Origin: Winogradskyella ouciana
Lineage (GTDB): Bacteria > Bacteroidota > Bacteroidia > Flavobacteriales > Flavobacteriaceae
NCBI RefSeq assembly: GCF_009709615.1
Contig: NZ_WJYA01000006.1
Coordinates: forward strand, 1 to 64,000
Reading direction: 5' to 3'
Length of the DNA: 64,000 nucleotides
The position numbers and the translations under genes are program-made. Within the stretch, counting starts at the first letter, position 1; each line of letters begins with the position of its first letter. Shown piece after piece: positions 9,004 to 17,056 of the stretch. Under the pieces are notes generated by a model. It saw nothing but the letters and a program-made list of their open reading frames with translations, was not told where the DNA came from and did no database searches.

Positions 9004-10314
9004 CTAGCCACCTGCTGCTAATTGCATTAAAATTGTACAACCTATGGCGGCAATGGTACCAACTGCATAACCAAAAACGGCAAGTAGTACACCTACGGTA
9101 GCTAGTGATGGATGAAATGCTGATGCTACAATTGGTGCAGAAGCTGCTCCACCAACATTGGCTTGGCTTCCTACGGCAAGGAAGAAATAAGGTGCTTTTA
9201 TCAGCTTTGCAACTAAGATTAATAATAAGGCATGAATGGTCATCCAAACTACACCGATGGCGATAAGTCCTAAATTATCAAAAATGAGCGTTAAATCCAT
9301 CTTCATACCAATGGTTGCCACGAGGATATAAATAAACACACTACCAAATTTACTGGCTCCTGCGCCTTCATAGTTTCTGGCTTTAGTGAAAGACAATAAA
9401 ATAGCAATGATAGTAGCAATACTTATCATCCAAAAAAATGTCGATCCTAAAAATGTGAATATATTTTTAGTGGTTTCAGATTGAATATTAGCAACAACAC
9501 CTTTAAAGAATGGAGCTAAGAAACCTGCACACAAATGCGCTATACTAACAGTGCCAAAAGCTATGGCCACTATAATCATTAAATCTGTTAGTGAAGGGTT
9601 TCGTTTTACTTTTTCTGAAAATGTAGTGACTTTTTCTTTTAAGCTTTCAATAGAAGAGGTGTCAGCTTTTAGCCAAGTATTGATTCTTTTGCGTTTGCCA
9701 ATTCCTAATAAAATAATTGCCATCCATATATTGGCAACCACAATATCCACGAAAACCATTCCACCGTAAAGTTTTTGATTGTATCCATAAATTTCTAACA
9801 TGGCGGTTTGATTGGCACCACCACCAATCCAACTTCCTGCTAAGGTAGAAAGTCCTCTCCAAACGGCATCTGCACCAGCACCTCCAACGGTTTCTGGTGA
9901 AACCATGGCAATTAATAAAATGGCAATAGGTCCACCGATGACAATTCCTATAGTACCAGTAAAGAACATCACAAGTGCTTTCCACCCTAAATTGAAGACT
10001 GCTTTTAAATCTATACTCAAGGTCATCAGAACAAGTGCAGCTGGTAATAAGTAGCGACTTGCGACATAATATAAATTAGATTTGTGTTCTATCTCGACTC
10101 CAGTCTCAGAAACTGTTGTCCATTCTGGTGCAATTAAGCCTGAAGTAGTTAAAAATGCCGGAAGCATATATGCCATAAACAATCCTGGTACTATTTTATA
10201 AAACTTTGCCCAAAAACCAGTTTTTATAGATTCTGTTAAAAAAACTAATCCTAATGCAAGCATCAGGAGTCCAAAAACAATAGTGTCATTTGTAAATATA
10301 GGAGAGTTGTCCAT
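9004..10314 (-). CDS. DUF819 family membrane protein (YjcL-like)
   Basis: The 436-residue protein is very hydrophobic, with about ten to twelve membrane segments. Glycine-rich family motifs are visible: GSWIGGGANQTAM (about 165-177) and the mirrored VGSQANVGGAASAPIVA (about 380-396), as in inverted-repeat transporters of the DUF819/YjcL family. The substrate is unknown. A start at 10314 (MDNSPIFTNDT) fits the family. The gene stands alone between the SPFH operon terminator and the DUF4369 gene. Confidence 0.9.
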   Translation of the reverse strand: MDNSPIFTNDTIVFGLLMLALGLVFLTESIKTGFWAKFYKIVPGLFMAYMLPAFLTTSGLIAPEWTTVSETGVEIEHKSNLYYVASRYLLPAALVLMTLSIDLKAVFNLGWKALVMFFTGTIGIVIGGPIAILLIAMVSPETVGGAGADAVWRGLSTLAGSWIGGGANQTAMLEIYGYNQKLYGGMVFVDIVVANIWMAIILLGIGKRKRINTWLKADTSSIESLKEKVTTFSEKVKRNPSLTDLMIIVAIAFGTVSIAHLCAGFLAPFFKGVVANIQSETTKNIFTFLGSTFFWMISIATIIAILLSFTKARNYEGAGASKFGSVFIYILVATIGMKMDLTLIFDNLGLIAIGVVWMTIHALLLILVAKLIKAPYFFLAVGSQANVGGAASAPIVASAFHPSLATVGVLLAVFGYAVGTIAAIGCTILMQLAAGG

Positions 10315-10361
10315 ATCGAAGATTATTTAGCGGTTGCAAAATACCAAAATAAAAGCGCATT

Positions 10362-10390
10362 AAAAAAGTGACCATCTCTGATCACTTTTC
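10362..10390 (-). terminator. Terminator of the SPFH operon
   Basis: On the minus strand AAAAGTGA, a ten-base loop, then TCACTTTTTT. It overlaps the stop codon of the RHH gene at 10382. Confidence 0.75.
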
Positions 10391-10561
10391 GTCTGTAGGT
10401 TTCTCTTTCTTTTTGGGTTGCCGATTATGCTCTTTTAGGTATTGCATTAGCATCCATTCTATTTGGCCATTGGTACTACGAAACTCATCTGCAGCCCATT
10501 TTTCAACGGCTTTTAGCATATCTTCATTAATTCGTAATGCAAAGGCTTTTTTCTTAGACAT
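10382..10561 (-). CDS. Small Arc/ribbon-helix-helix-like protein
   Basis: The 59-residue protein (start MSKKKAFALR at 10561; the longer form would use TTG) has an Arc-like layout: a short beta strand KAFALRI followed by two helices (NEDMLKAVEKWAADEF and NGQIEWMLMQYL) and a Lys-rich tail. Such proteins usually bind DNA as dimers. It is the last gene of the SPFH operon and overlaps the preceding gene by 8 bp. It may autoregulate the operon; that is inference from position only. Confidence 0.8.
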   Translation of the reverse strand: MSKKKAFALRINEDMLKAVEKWAADEFRSTNGQIEWMLMQYLKEHNRQPKKKEKPTDEK

Positions 10562-11063
10562 TATTCTCAATTTTGTTTTTATATGTTGCTAAAACACTCT
10601 CCGTCTCAGCTTTTTTTTGTGTACCTATCAGCAGTTTTTTTCCGTTTTTTAGCTCCAGTTGAATACCAATATCTCCTGAAACGTTAATAGCTCTACCTTT
10701 AGATTTTTTCCAAAGTGGCCCGCCTTTAAATCCCCAACCTCCGTATTCGCTTAAGGCATCATACCTTCTCACGTAGGCTTCGTTAATATCATGCCATTCT
10801 AAGGTTTTGAATTTCCAATGAAACGGAAAGAATTTATAATGAATACCTTTTTCATCAATCCTGGTTGTGAGTTTAAACATAAATATTAAAGTAGAAACTA
10901 ACACTAAAAAGCCGATGAGCAATACAAGCTCAATGGCAGAAAAACTACTTGGGTCTTTTATATATACGGCAATTATGAGACCAATAGGCACTAAGAGGCT
11001 TATCACCATTAAGATGATAAGCCACAATTGTTTAAATCGTTGTTCTTCTTTAAATATTCGCAT
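10554..11063 (-). CDS. Membrane protein with PH-like C-terminal domain
   Basis: The 169-residue protein has two membrane segments (about 13-34 and 42-64) and a soluble C-terminus rich in beta strands (TTRIDEKGIHYKFFPFHWK, WHDINEAYVRRYD, GIQLELKNGKKLLIGTQ). The pattern is that of bacterial PH-like or DUF6141-type domains, which I assign with moderate certainty. It overlaps its neighbours by 1 bp upstream (TAATG with the DUF4177 gene) and 8 bp downstream, so it belongs to the SPFH operon. Confidence 0.75.
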   Translation of the reverse strand: MRIFKEEQRFKQLWLIILMVISLLVPIGLIIAVYIKDPSSFSAIELVLLIGFLVLVSTLIFMFKLTTRIDEKGIHYKFFPFHWKFKTLEWHDINEAYVRRYDALSEYGGWGFKGGPLWKKSKGRAINVSGDIGIQLELKNGKKLLIGTQKKAETESVLATYKNKIENNV

Positions 11064-11221
11064 TATCTGTTTTTATCACGTTCTAAGACTACGCTAGACC
11101 AACCTTGCCCTATGTGCTTAACTATCCAGCCTTCACGTGCATGCTGGTTTAATAAATCTTCAAAATTTTGAAACCTTTGTCTGAAGCCCAGTTTAGGTTG
11201 AATTACTTTATATTCTTTCAT
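11063..11221 (-). CDS. DUF4177-like small protein (52 aa)
   Basis: Translation of the minus strand from the ATG at 11219-11221 gives 52 residues beginning MKEYKVIQPK and containing FEDLLNQHAREGWIVKH and a final VLERDK. This matches the DUF4177 pattern (YKV...LN..a.eGW.v......v.l.R). It is too short for a 60-residue cutoff. The start overlaps the stop of the upstream gene as ATGA, and its stop overlaps the next start as TAATG, so the reading frame is strongly supported by coupling on both sides. Function unknown. Confidence 0.85.
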   Translation of the reverse strand: MKEYKVIQPKLGFRQRFQNFEDLLNQHAREGWIVKHIGQGWSSVVLERDKNR

Positions 11222-11403
11222 AGATTCTCTGTTTTATCATTTTTAAATACTACTAATGCCAAAACAACACCGATAACTAATCCTATCATAGAACCGTAGA
11301 CAGTTCCCATTGCCACTTCATTTATTACAGCTCCAATAGTGGTGCCAATGCTTGTACCAAATGCGCTTCCTAAGGCAATACTGTAAATTTGTTTTTTATT
11401 CAT
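11218..11403 (-). CDS. Small glycine-zipper membrane protein
   Basis: The 61-residue product has two hydrophobic stretches with regularly spaced glycines (GSAFGTSIGTTIGAV, then GSMIGLVIGVVLALVVF) and a charged tail. It is probably a two-helix inner-membrane protein. It starts 2 bp after the SPFH gene and overlaps the DUF4177-like gene by 4 bp. The function is unknown; association with the SPFH protein in the membrane is a guess from the operon. Confidence 0.75.
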   Translation of the reverse strand: MNKKQIYSIALGSAFGTSIGTTIGAVINEVAMGTVYGSMIGLVIGVVLALVVFKNDKTENL

Positions 11404-11405
11404 TT

Positions 11406-12266
11406 TTAATGGCTTAAAGTTCCTGTATTAACGATTGGTGAGGCATCTTTGTCTCCACATAGAACCACCATAAGATTGCTTACCATAGCAGCTTTACGTT
11501 CCTCATCTAATTCTACCACATCATTTTTATTTAGTGCTTCGATGGCCATTTCTACCATGCTTACAGCACCTTCAACGATTTTATGTCTTGCTGCGACTAT
11601 GGCTGTAGCTTGTTGACGCTTAAGCATGGCATTTGCAATTTCATTGGCATAAGCTAAATAACCTATACGAGCTTCAAGTACTTCAATACCTGCAATGGTT
11701 AAACGCTCATCAATTTCTTTTTCCAAGGCTTCGCTTACTTCATTCACGCTTGATCGTAATGTGATGTCTTCATCAACGCCTTCGTCAGCAAAATTATCAT
11801 AAGGGTACATACTTGCCAATTTACGTACGGCTGCATCAGTTTGTACACGTACAAAGTTTTCATAATTATCCACGTCAAAAGCTGCTTTGTAGGTGTTTTG
11901 TACGCGCCAGACCAAAATAGTACTGATCATAACTGGGTTTCCAAGTTTGTCGTTGACTTTAAGACGCTCGCTATCAAAGTTACTAGCTCTTAATGAAATC
12001 TTCTTTTTGGTATAAAACGGATTTACCCAATAGAAGCCATTCTTCTTTACGGTGCCTACATACTTTCCGAATAAAAGTAATACTCTAGAGCCATTGGGTT
12101 GCACCATTAAAAAGCCAAAGGCCATAACTATTGATAGGAATATGGTTATTCCTGGCCAAGGTGTCTGCATGGCAATTATTGTAGCTATACTTCCAAAAAA
12201 GAGTATAATAAATAAAAATAGCATTAAGTAGCCATTTGCTGGGACGATGATTTTTTCTTCTTTCAT
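11406..12266 (-). CDS. SPFH/Band 7 (stomatin-prohibitin) membrane protein
   Basis: The 286-residue form from the ATG at 12266 (MKEEKIIVPANG) is preferred to an upstream ATG at 12293. Two hydrophobic segments (about 12-32 and 40-57) precede the SPFH domain (about 60-260): VQPNGSRVLLLFGKYVGTV, NPVMISTILVWRV, the helix YENFVRVQTDAAVRKLA, and the coiled coil NAMLKRQQATAIVAARHKIVEGA. Family members form membrane-associated oligomeric scaffolds. It heads a tightly packed operon with four small genes: glycine-zipper protein, DUF4177-like, PH-like membrane protein and an RHH protein. Confidence 0.9.
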   Translation of the reverse strand: MKEEKIIVPANGYLMLFLFIILFFGSIATIIAMQTPWPGITIFLSIVMAFGFLMVQPNGSRVLLLFGKYVGTVKKNGFYWVNPFYTKKKISLRASNFDSERLKVNDKLGNPVMISTILVWRVQNTYKAAFDVDNYENFVRVQTDAAVRKLASMYPYDNFADEGVDEDITLRSSVNEVSEALEKEIDERLTIAGIEVLEARIGYLAYANEIANAMLKRQQATAIVAARHKIVEGAVSMVEMAIEALNKNDVVELDEERKAAMVSNLMVVLCGDKDASPIVNTGTLSH

Positions 12267-12553
12267 GATCTTAGAATTTAATAGGTTTATCATTAATAAT
12301 TCAATATGATATTAAAATGATATCATAAAGATATAACATGTTAGTGTAAGGAAAGATGATTTTGTTACATTTTTTATAAAAAAATTAAAAAATAAAGTTT
12401 GGCACGCGGTTTGCTGTAAACTAATTGTAATGATTACAGCGATAGTTACAATCGTAACAACACTACAAAATCGCGACATTACGTTTGGTTGGTTAGTTAG
12501 TAAAAAAGCATCTCGGTAGAGATGCTTTTTTAATTTCTATTATTTCGGGTGAA
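12267..12553. other. Intergenic region upstream of the SPFH operon
   Basis: It holds the presumed minus-strand promoter of the SPFH operon and, around 12420-12460, short inverted repeats (TGTAATgATTACA; GTTAC aatc GTAAC). Nothing coding was seen. A bidirectional hairpin terminator at 12502-12532 ends the stretch. Confidence 0.5.
12502..12532. terminator. Bidirectional terminator after the hydrolase gene
   Basis: AAAAAAGCATCTC ggta GAGATGCTTTTTT is a symmetric stem with A and T tracts, so it works on both strands. On the minus strand it ends the alpha/beta hydrolase transcript. Confidence 0.85.
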
Positions 12554-13480
12554 TTATTCTTTAATGAATTCAGTAATGGTTTCTATGAGCTCAGAAGAAA
12601 TTGGTCTAAAAGATTCATTGTATGATTTTGAATTTTCCAGATCATCTCCTTCAATTTCAAAAAGGACATGATTCATATTTTCAATGATTTTGAGCTCAGC
12701 CTTTTCATTTGCTTCCTTTAAAAGTTGGGCTTCATCCTCTGAAACTTGAAGATCTTTTGTGCCATTAACAATTAGAATCGGTATTTCTAAATCTTGTATA
12801 ATTTCTGCAGGATTGTATTCCATCCAATTAATCATAAAAGGTTGAACATCTGCATTAAAAACTGAAGCTAATGCTGCTGGATAATCTGTTGTGGTTTCTC
12901 CTTGTTTTAACTTATCCACCACTTTTTGTGCTTCTTCACCAAGTTGAGGTGCCATATTGGTAACCTGGTCAACAATAACATCTCCAATATTTTGACCAGC
13001 TCCTGCAAGCGATATAAATCCATCAGCATGTTCTTTAGCCGCTAGCATGCCAATTAAGCTTCCTTGACTATGGCCAATAACATAAATTTTTGAATACGCG
13101 TCTTGTTCCTTAAAGTAGGTGATGACGTCTGAAGCATCATTGACAAAATCATCAAACATTATATCTTTATCTACCTTGCCTTGTCGAATCTGCTTTACGA
13201 TACGCTTATCATATCGAAATGTAGCAATGCCATTATTTGTAAGGCTTTCGGCTAATTTTTTAAGGGCATTACTTTTTAAAAAGTTTTGGTTTCCATTTCT
13301 GTCTGTAGGACCAGAACCAGCTATGATAATTGCCAAATTTGGTTTTTTATTATCATTTGGTGTAAGCAGTGTACCATCTATCCATTTTGAAACCGCAATT
13401 TCTTTTTCATCATTATTTTTATTTTGACAAAAACTTACTACTGAAAAAAAGAGTGCCAGAACCCATATATAATATTTCAT
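12554..13480 (-). CDS. Secreted alpha/beta hydrolase
   Basis: The start at 13480 (MKYYIWVLALFF) gives 308 residues with a signal peptide ending near SFCQ; an upstream ATG at 13543 would bury that peptide. The fold is visible as an oxyanion-like AIIIAGSGPTDRNGN (about 50-65), TFRYDKR, the nucleophile elbow VIGHSQGSLIG (about 135-145, Ser in GHSQG), the Asp strand ILIVNGTKDLQV (about 230-241) and a His in IENMNHVLFE. This is the DUF/BAAT-type or YqiA-like esterase group; the substrate is unknown. It should act in the periplasm. Confidence 0.88.
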   Translation of the reverse strand: MKYYIWVLALFFSVVSFCQNKNNDEKEIAVSKWIDGTLLTPNDNKKPNLAIIIAGSGPTDRNGNQNFLKSNALKKLAESLTNNGIATFRYDKRIVKQIRQGKVDKDIMFDDFVNDASDVITYFKEQDAYSKIYVIGHSQGSLIGMLAAKEHADGFISLAGAGQNIGDVIVDQVTNMAPQLGEEAQKVVDKLKQGETTTDYPAALASVFNADVQPFMINWMEYNPAEIIQDLEIPILIVNGTKDLQVSEDEAQLLKEANEKAELKIIENMNHVLFEIEGDDLENSKSYNESFRPISSELIETITEFIKE

Positions 13481-13854
13481 TTTTTTAAAATTTAGAGTTA
13501 TAAAATTACAGGATATTAAAATCAATTCTTTGCACTTAAACAATTTTTATACCATTTTATTATTTCTTATTTGTGATTCCTTGGACTAAATCGAGTTGCA
13601 TTTTATCGACGAAATGCACTATTTTATCTTTAAATGTTAAAATTATATGTATTTCATCGATTCAATATGTTTTTAGACGTTGAAATTAAAACCTAATTAT
13701 ATATTTGAAGTGTACTAAAATTTAGTTTTTAGTTCAATGGATTAATTAATTAATATTTGCATATGTTATGTTGACTTAGAGACCCTGAATCTACTAACAT
13801 ATATTAAAAAGCAAATTAGAGAAACCGGGTTTGAGGGAACCCGGTTTTTTGTTT
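13481..13854. other. Long intergenic region with candidate promoter elements
   Basis: No ORF of note. On the plus strand TATATTTG (about 13699-13706) fits TAnnTTTG, and ATATTTG at about 13753-13759 is a weaker fit. The right part contains the hairpins described as a candidate small RNA at 13761-13850. Confidence 0.5.
13761..13850 (+). ncRNA. Candidate small RNA ending in a strong terminator
   Basis: ATATGTTA (13761-13768) pairs with TAACATAT (13795-13802), with a small inner stem TAGA/TCTA. A second hairpin AAACCGGGTT tgagg gAACCCGGTTTTTT (13822-13850) has a T tract only on the plus strand, yet both flanking genes are on the minus strand. So a plus-strand transcript without a gene is implied. 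No known family was recognised. Confidence 0.4.
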
Positions 13855-13855
13855 T
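13822..13855 (+). terminator. Plus-strand terminator with no coding gene upstream
   Basis: Stem AACCGGGTT/AACCCGGTT, followed by TTTTTTGTTTTT. On the minus strand the sequence after the stem is CTCTAATTT, a poor T tract, so the plus orientation is favoured. Confidence 0.75.
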
Positions 13856-14460
13856 TATAGTTTTATTAATTTTCTAAATGTGAGGTTAATTCTCGGTTGA
13901 ATCTCTTTTTTTGTTTTCGCAATTTGATGTAGCCAATAGTGTTGCATTTCTCCTTTCATTAGTAACAGACTAGCGTGTTCTAATATTAGTTTGTGCCTTT
14001 CTTGCTTTATGGTTCTGTGCTTAAAATGGAATGGACGTGCTTCACCAAAACTCACAGAAGCGATGACTGGGTTTATGCCTAATTCCTTTTCATTATCGGC
14101 ATGCCAACCGTTGCTATCATTACCGTCTCGATAAAGGTTAATTAAAAGTGTATTGAATTTTTCTTCTGAAAAATCTTCAACCTTGTCCTTTATGGATTGT
14201 AATGTTGAAGTAAATGGTTGAGGATACATTGTGATATTAGAATAGCTATAAGGTTGATCTGTATCTCCAAATAGCGCTGTTAATCTTGGTTGTTTATAGG
14301 TTTTTCCAAAGACAGTAATATTATCGTGTTGCCAATCGGTTTCAGCTTTTATGGATTTAAGATAGTTGTCGGATTCTTGTGTATTGAAGAAGTTGGGAAT
14401 GTAGATCAATTCCGCATTTGGTAATTTAAAATGTTGTTTCTCTGTAGAAAACAAGTCCAT
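13855..14460 (-). CDS. AlkB-like Fe(II)/2-oxoglutarate-dependent dioxygenase
   Basis: The 201-residue protein has the AlkB layout. PRLTALFGD and YSYS precede NLYRDGNDSNGWHADNEKELG, where the HxD iron motif (His and Asp of WHADNE, about 118-122) is seen; the third ligand should be the His of MQHYWLHQIAKT (about 175-180) and the 2-oxoglutarate Arg in PRINLTFRKL. Family members repair alkylated bases (1-meA, 3-meC) in DNA or RNA by oxidative demethylation. It is close to human ALKBH2/3 and other bacterial AlkB2-like proteins in length. Divergent from the VanX-like gene with a 32-bp gap. Confidence 0.92.
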   Translation of the reverse strand: MDLFSTEKQHFKLPNAELIYIPNFFNTQESDNYLKSIKAETDWQHDNITVFGKTYKQPRLTALFGDTDQPYSYSNITMYPQPFTSTLQSIKDKVEDFSEEKFNTLLINLYRDGNDSNGWHADNEKELGINPVIASVSFGEARPFHFKHRTIKQERHKLILEHASLLLMKGEMQHYWLHQIAKTKKEIQPRINLTFRKLIKL

Positions 14461-14492
14461 AGTGTAATTTTTCTCTAAATTAGTGCTTCAAT

Positions 14493-15173
14493 ATGAAATA
14501 TAAAATACTCATATCTTTATTTGTAACTGCTATGTTAGCGATGACTTTCAATGGTAAACAGAGTTTACCTGAAGGTTTTGTGTATGTAAAGTCAGTGATA
14601 CCAGACATAGAAGTGGAGTTAAGCTACTATGGCACCAATAATTTTGTTGGTGACACCATTGATGGTTATAAGGCAAACAAACTGATACTTACTAAGGAGG
14701 CTGCTGAAAAATTAAAACTGGTTCAAGACGAGTTACAAAAGCAAAATCTATGCTTAAAAGTTTACGATGGTTACCGTCCGCAACGTGCGGTAAATCATTT
14801 TATTCGTTGGGCAAGGGAGTTAAAGGATACCATAAATAAAGCCCAATTTTATCCAGATGTAGAAAAGCGAAACCTATTTAAGGAAGAATATATTGCTTCT
14901 CGGTCAGGACACAGTAGAGGTAGTACAGTAGATTTAACCATCATCGACGGTAATACAGGAGAACCTTTGGACATGGGAAGTGCTTATGATTTTTTTGGAC
15001 AACAATCTTGGGTAAATTATGAAGGGGTAACAGAGGTACAGAAAAAAAACCGACAGCTGTTACAAACGGTAATGCTAAAACACAATTTTAGAAACTACCC
15101 AAAAGAGTGGTGGCATTTTACCTTACGCTGGGAACCGTTTCCTGATACTTATTTTGATTTTGAGGTTGAGTGA
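14493..15173 (+). CDS. D-alanyl-D-alanine dipeptidase (VanX/DdpX-like, M15D)
   Basis: The 226-residue protein has a signal peptide (about 1-20). The zinc site SRSGHSRGSTVDLT (SxHxxGxxxD, about residues 137-150) and EWWHFTLRWE (about 205-214, Glu base and His ligand) are the M15D marks, together with KVYDGYRPQRAV. The enzyme splits D-Ala-D-Ala. With a signal peptide it would act in the periplasm, in wall turnover or dipeptide use; no van cluster is present, so vancomycin resistance is not indicated. Its stop is directly next to the stop of the converging immunity-like gene (0 bp). Confidence 0.9.
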   Translation: MKYKILISLFVTAMLAMTFNGKQSLPEGFVYVKSVIPDIEVELSYYGTNNFVGDTIDGYKANKLILTKEAAEKLKLVQDELQKQNLCLKVYDGYRPQRAVNHFIRWARELKDTINKAQFYPDVEKRNLFKEEYIASRSGHSRGSTVDLTIIDGNTGEPLDMGSAYDFFGQQSWVNYEGVTEVQKKNRQLLQTVMLKHNFRNYPKEWWHFTLRWEPFPDTYFDFEVE

Positions 15174-15596
15174 TTAAGCTTTGTACTTATCTAAAAATGT
15201 CATCTGATTCAATGTTTCTTTTACGAAAGTTTGATCACTATAGAATTCAAAGCTTAAAACATTGTCTATTGATAAAAATTTTTGGAAGCTCCCATATATA
15301 TGAACACCACCTTGTTTTAAAAAATTTAAATTCATTTTTAGGTTTGAGTCTCTGTGAAAAAAAATTACTTCACCATCAAGCATTTGGTAACACTGAAGAA
15401 TATCATCTCTTAACTTGATTAAATTATTTGTTGTTGCATAAAAACTTGAATTAGCAGAATAGTCTTCAACATTAATAGCTATTTTCATATTACAATCGTA
15501 ACCTCCATCAAAATGCGTATTATTTGGGTAGCCTATTACTTCTACTAATTCAATTTTTATAGAGCCACTTGACCCTTTAATTTCAAATTCATCCAT
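15174..15596 (-). CDS. WapI-family immunity-like protein
   Basis: The 140-residue soluble protein fits the pattern of WapI-type immunity proteins: FEIKGSSGSIKIEL at the start, GGYDCNMKIAINVEDY (about 31-46), a central helix LRDDILQCYQML (about 66-77), GGVHIYGSFQKF, and the C-terminal SDQTFVKETLNQM. That family neutralises polymorphic toxins such as WapA tRNA nucleases. No toxin gene is nearby, so this would be an orphan. Assignment rests on recognising the pattern and needs a profile search. It follows DoxX by 5 bp. Confidence 0.6.
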   Translation of the reverse strand: MDEFEIKGSSGSIKIELVEVIGYPNNTHFDGGYDCNMKIAINVEDYSANSSFYATTNNLIKLRDDILQCYQMLDGEVIFFHRDSNLKMNLNFLKQGGVHIYGSFQKFLSIDNVLSFEFYSDQTFVKETLNQMTFLDKYKA

Positions 15597-15601
15597 TTAT
15601 A

Positions 15602-15958
15602 TTAATTCAAATAAATCCAAGCCCAATACATTAAACCAAACTGAAGCGGAATTCGTAAAATCAGTATCCACTTTGGGAAACCAGCTGCCGCTTTTTCGCT
15701 CGATAGCATATAAAAGTGAACAAGTAGAAATACAGAAAGCATGGCGATGATGCCATAAATGGATATTGTTTTCATTGTAGGAACGCACAAGCCAACACCA
15801 AGTAAAATTTCAGTAACACCACTCCAAAATACCAAAGCCTTGTGGTTGGGTAAGTATCTTGGCATTATACGCATATACATTTTTGGTTTCACAAAATGCA
15901 TGATGCCAGCTAGAATGTATAAGCCAGCCATAATGTAAAGTCCTGCTGGCTCAGTCAT
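15602..15958 (-). CDS. DoxX family membrane protein
   Basis: The 118-residue protein has four predicted membrane helices. Typical features are the opening YIMAGLYILAGIMHFVKPKMY, followed by PNHKALVFWSGVTEILLGVGL, as in small DoxX-like proteins. The molecular function of the family is poorly defined (quinone or redox-linked roles have been proposed). It overlaps the upstream gene by 8 bp and precedes the immunity-like gene, so the three are one transcript. Confidence 0.88.
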   Translation of the reverse strand: MTEPAGLYIMAGLYILAGIMHFVKPKMYMRIMPRYLPNHKALVFWSGVTEILLGVGLCVPTMKTISIYGIIAMLSVFLLVHFYMLSSEKAAAGFPKWILILRIPLQFGLMYWAWIYLN

Positions 15959-16922
15959 CCTTAAAGGTTTTGTAGGTTAAGCCAATACCATAATTGTAAA
16001 GCCCTTTGTCCAATAAGCTTGATTTAAAACCATTGCCCTTGTCAAACTTCACCCAATTGTTGCCATTAATAAATACACGTTTTATATAGGTGTTTTTGGT
16101 TTCTCGTTCATCTGTAAAGGGTAATAGTGGTCTGAAATTGGTTGGAATCTTTACCACACCATTCTTAGTTTTAATTTCCTTGTATTTTTTGTTTGGCAGT
16201 AATTTTCCGAATTTATCCGTGTAACCCATGACTTGTAACGATACAAAGAAACCGTCTTTTGGAATGTAAATACCGTAGTCTTCAACATTGAGTTCATAAG
16301 CATCACCATTTTTTTCAGTGGCTCTAAAGACAATCGTTTCGTAAGTCAGCACTTTGCCAGGTTTGCCATTATTGTTTCCATAAAGCTTCACCTTAAACAA
16401 GGTTGAAAATTTCTTCTTATCACTATTGGCACGTTTACGTTTGCTCCAATCTTTTGATTCCAAAGCAATAGGAAATATAACTGAAGTCAATTTTTGGTCT
16501 TGACTGGAAGTTTTTGGAAAATAAACCGCAATTTCAGATTCTATGGTCGGTAACCAACAATTATAGTAATCATCGTCGAGATAGGGTTTAAGTTTTTCTT
16601 CCTTAAATTTTCGGTTCAGTTTGGTGCCAATGACCACTTCATCTAGCTCATCTGCCTGTGGCTGTAGAAATAATTGATTCGGTAAGTTTTCTGTGGAAAT
16701 ATTCAGATCCTTAAAGCCCAGTGCTGAAATAAAAAGCGAATCAATATCTGGATATAGTTTTTTTGTGAAGTAAAATTTACCTTCATCATCAGCAAAAGTG
16801 CCGTTACCATCACCAAATGAAATGGTGGCATAGCTCACAGGATATTTTGTGATGCTATCACTCACTGTGATTTGGGCATAGCTTAATTGGCTAAATGAAA
16901 TTAAGAATAGGTATTTGTACAT
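15951..16922 (-). CDS. Secreted protein with carboxypeptidase-regulatory-like N-terminal domain
   Basis: The 323-residue protein has a signal peptide (LISFSQLSYAQ) and a CarboxypepD_reg-like domain (about 18-95: ITKYPVSYATISFGDGNGTFADDEGKF, ISALGFKDLNI), then a linker DELDEVVIG, reminiscent of the TonB-box region of receptors, and a soluble beta-rich part. No barrel follows. It may be an outer-membrane or periplasmic protein; the function is unknown. First gene of the operon with DoxX and the immunity-like protein. Confidence 0.8.
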   Translation of the reverse strand: MYKYLFLISFSQLSYAQITVSDSITKYPVSYATISFGDGNGTFADDEGKFYFTKKLYPDIDSLFISALGFKDLNISTENLPNQLFLQPQADELDEVVIGTKLNRKFKEEKLKPYLDDDYYNCWLPTIESEIAVYFPKTSSQDQKLTSVIFPIALESKDWSKRKRANSDKKKFSTLFKVKLYGNNNGKPGKVLTYETIVFRATEKNGDAYELNVEDYGIYIPKDGFFVSLQVMGYTDKFGKLLPNKKYKEIKTKNGVVKIPTNFRPLLPFTDERETKNTYIKRVFINGNNWVKFDKGNGFKSSLLDKGLYNYGIGLTYKTFKDD

Positions 16923-17004
16923 TTTAACTTATTATGGAATTAAAGATGCTGAAATAAATTCAGCAAGGCAAATTATTCTTAAGCTACATTATTTGTGCCA
17001 CAAA

Positions 17005-17033
17005 AAAACGCCTCATAAATGAGGCGCTTTCTT
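17005..17033. terminator. Bidirectional terminator
   Basis: CGCCTCAT aa ATGAGGCG (17009-17016 with 17019-17026). The minus-strand side has a seven-base T tract and ends the DUF6249-like gene. Confidence 0.85.
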
Positions 17034-17056
17034 ATTTGATTGATTAGCTTTAAGTG

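Noticed and set aside
9662..9985. Frame on the same strand inside the DUF819 gene
   Set aside because: It is a shifted frame of the transporter, rich in Cys, Arg and Trp, with no independent support.
14493..15173. Vancomycin-resistance gene vanX
   Set aside because: Only the dipeptidase is present, with a signal peptide; no vanH or vanA-like genes are near, so a role in wall or peptide turnover is more likely.
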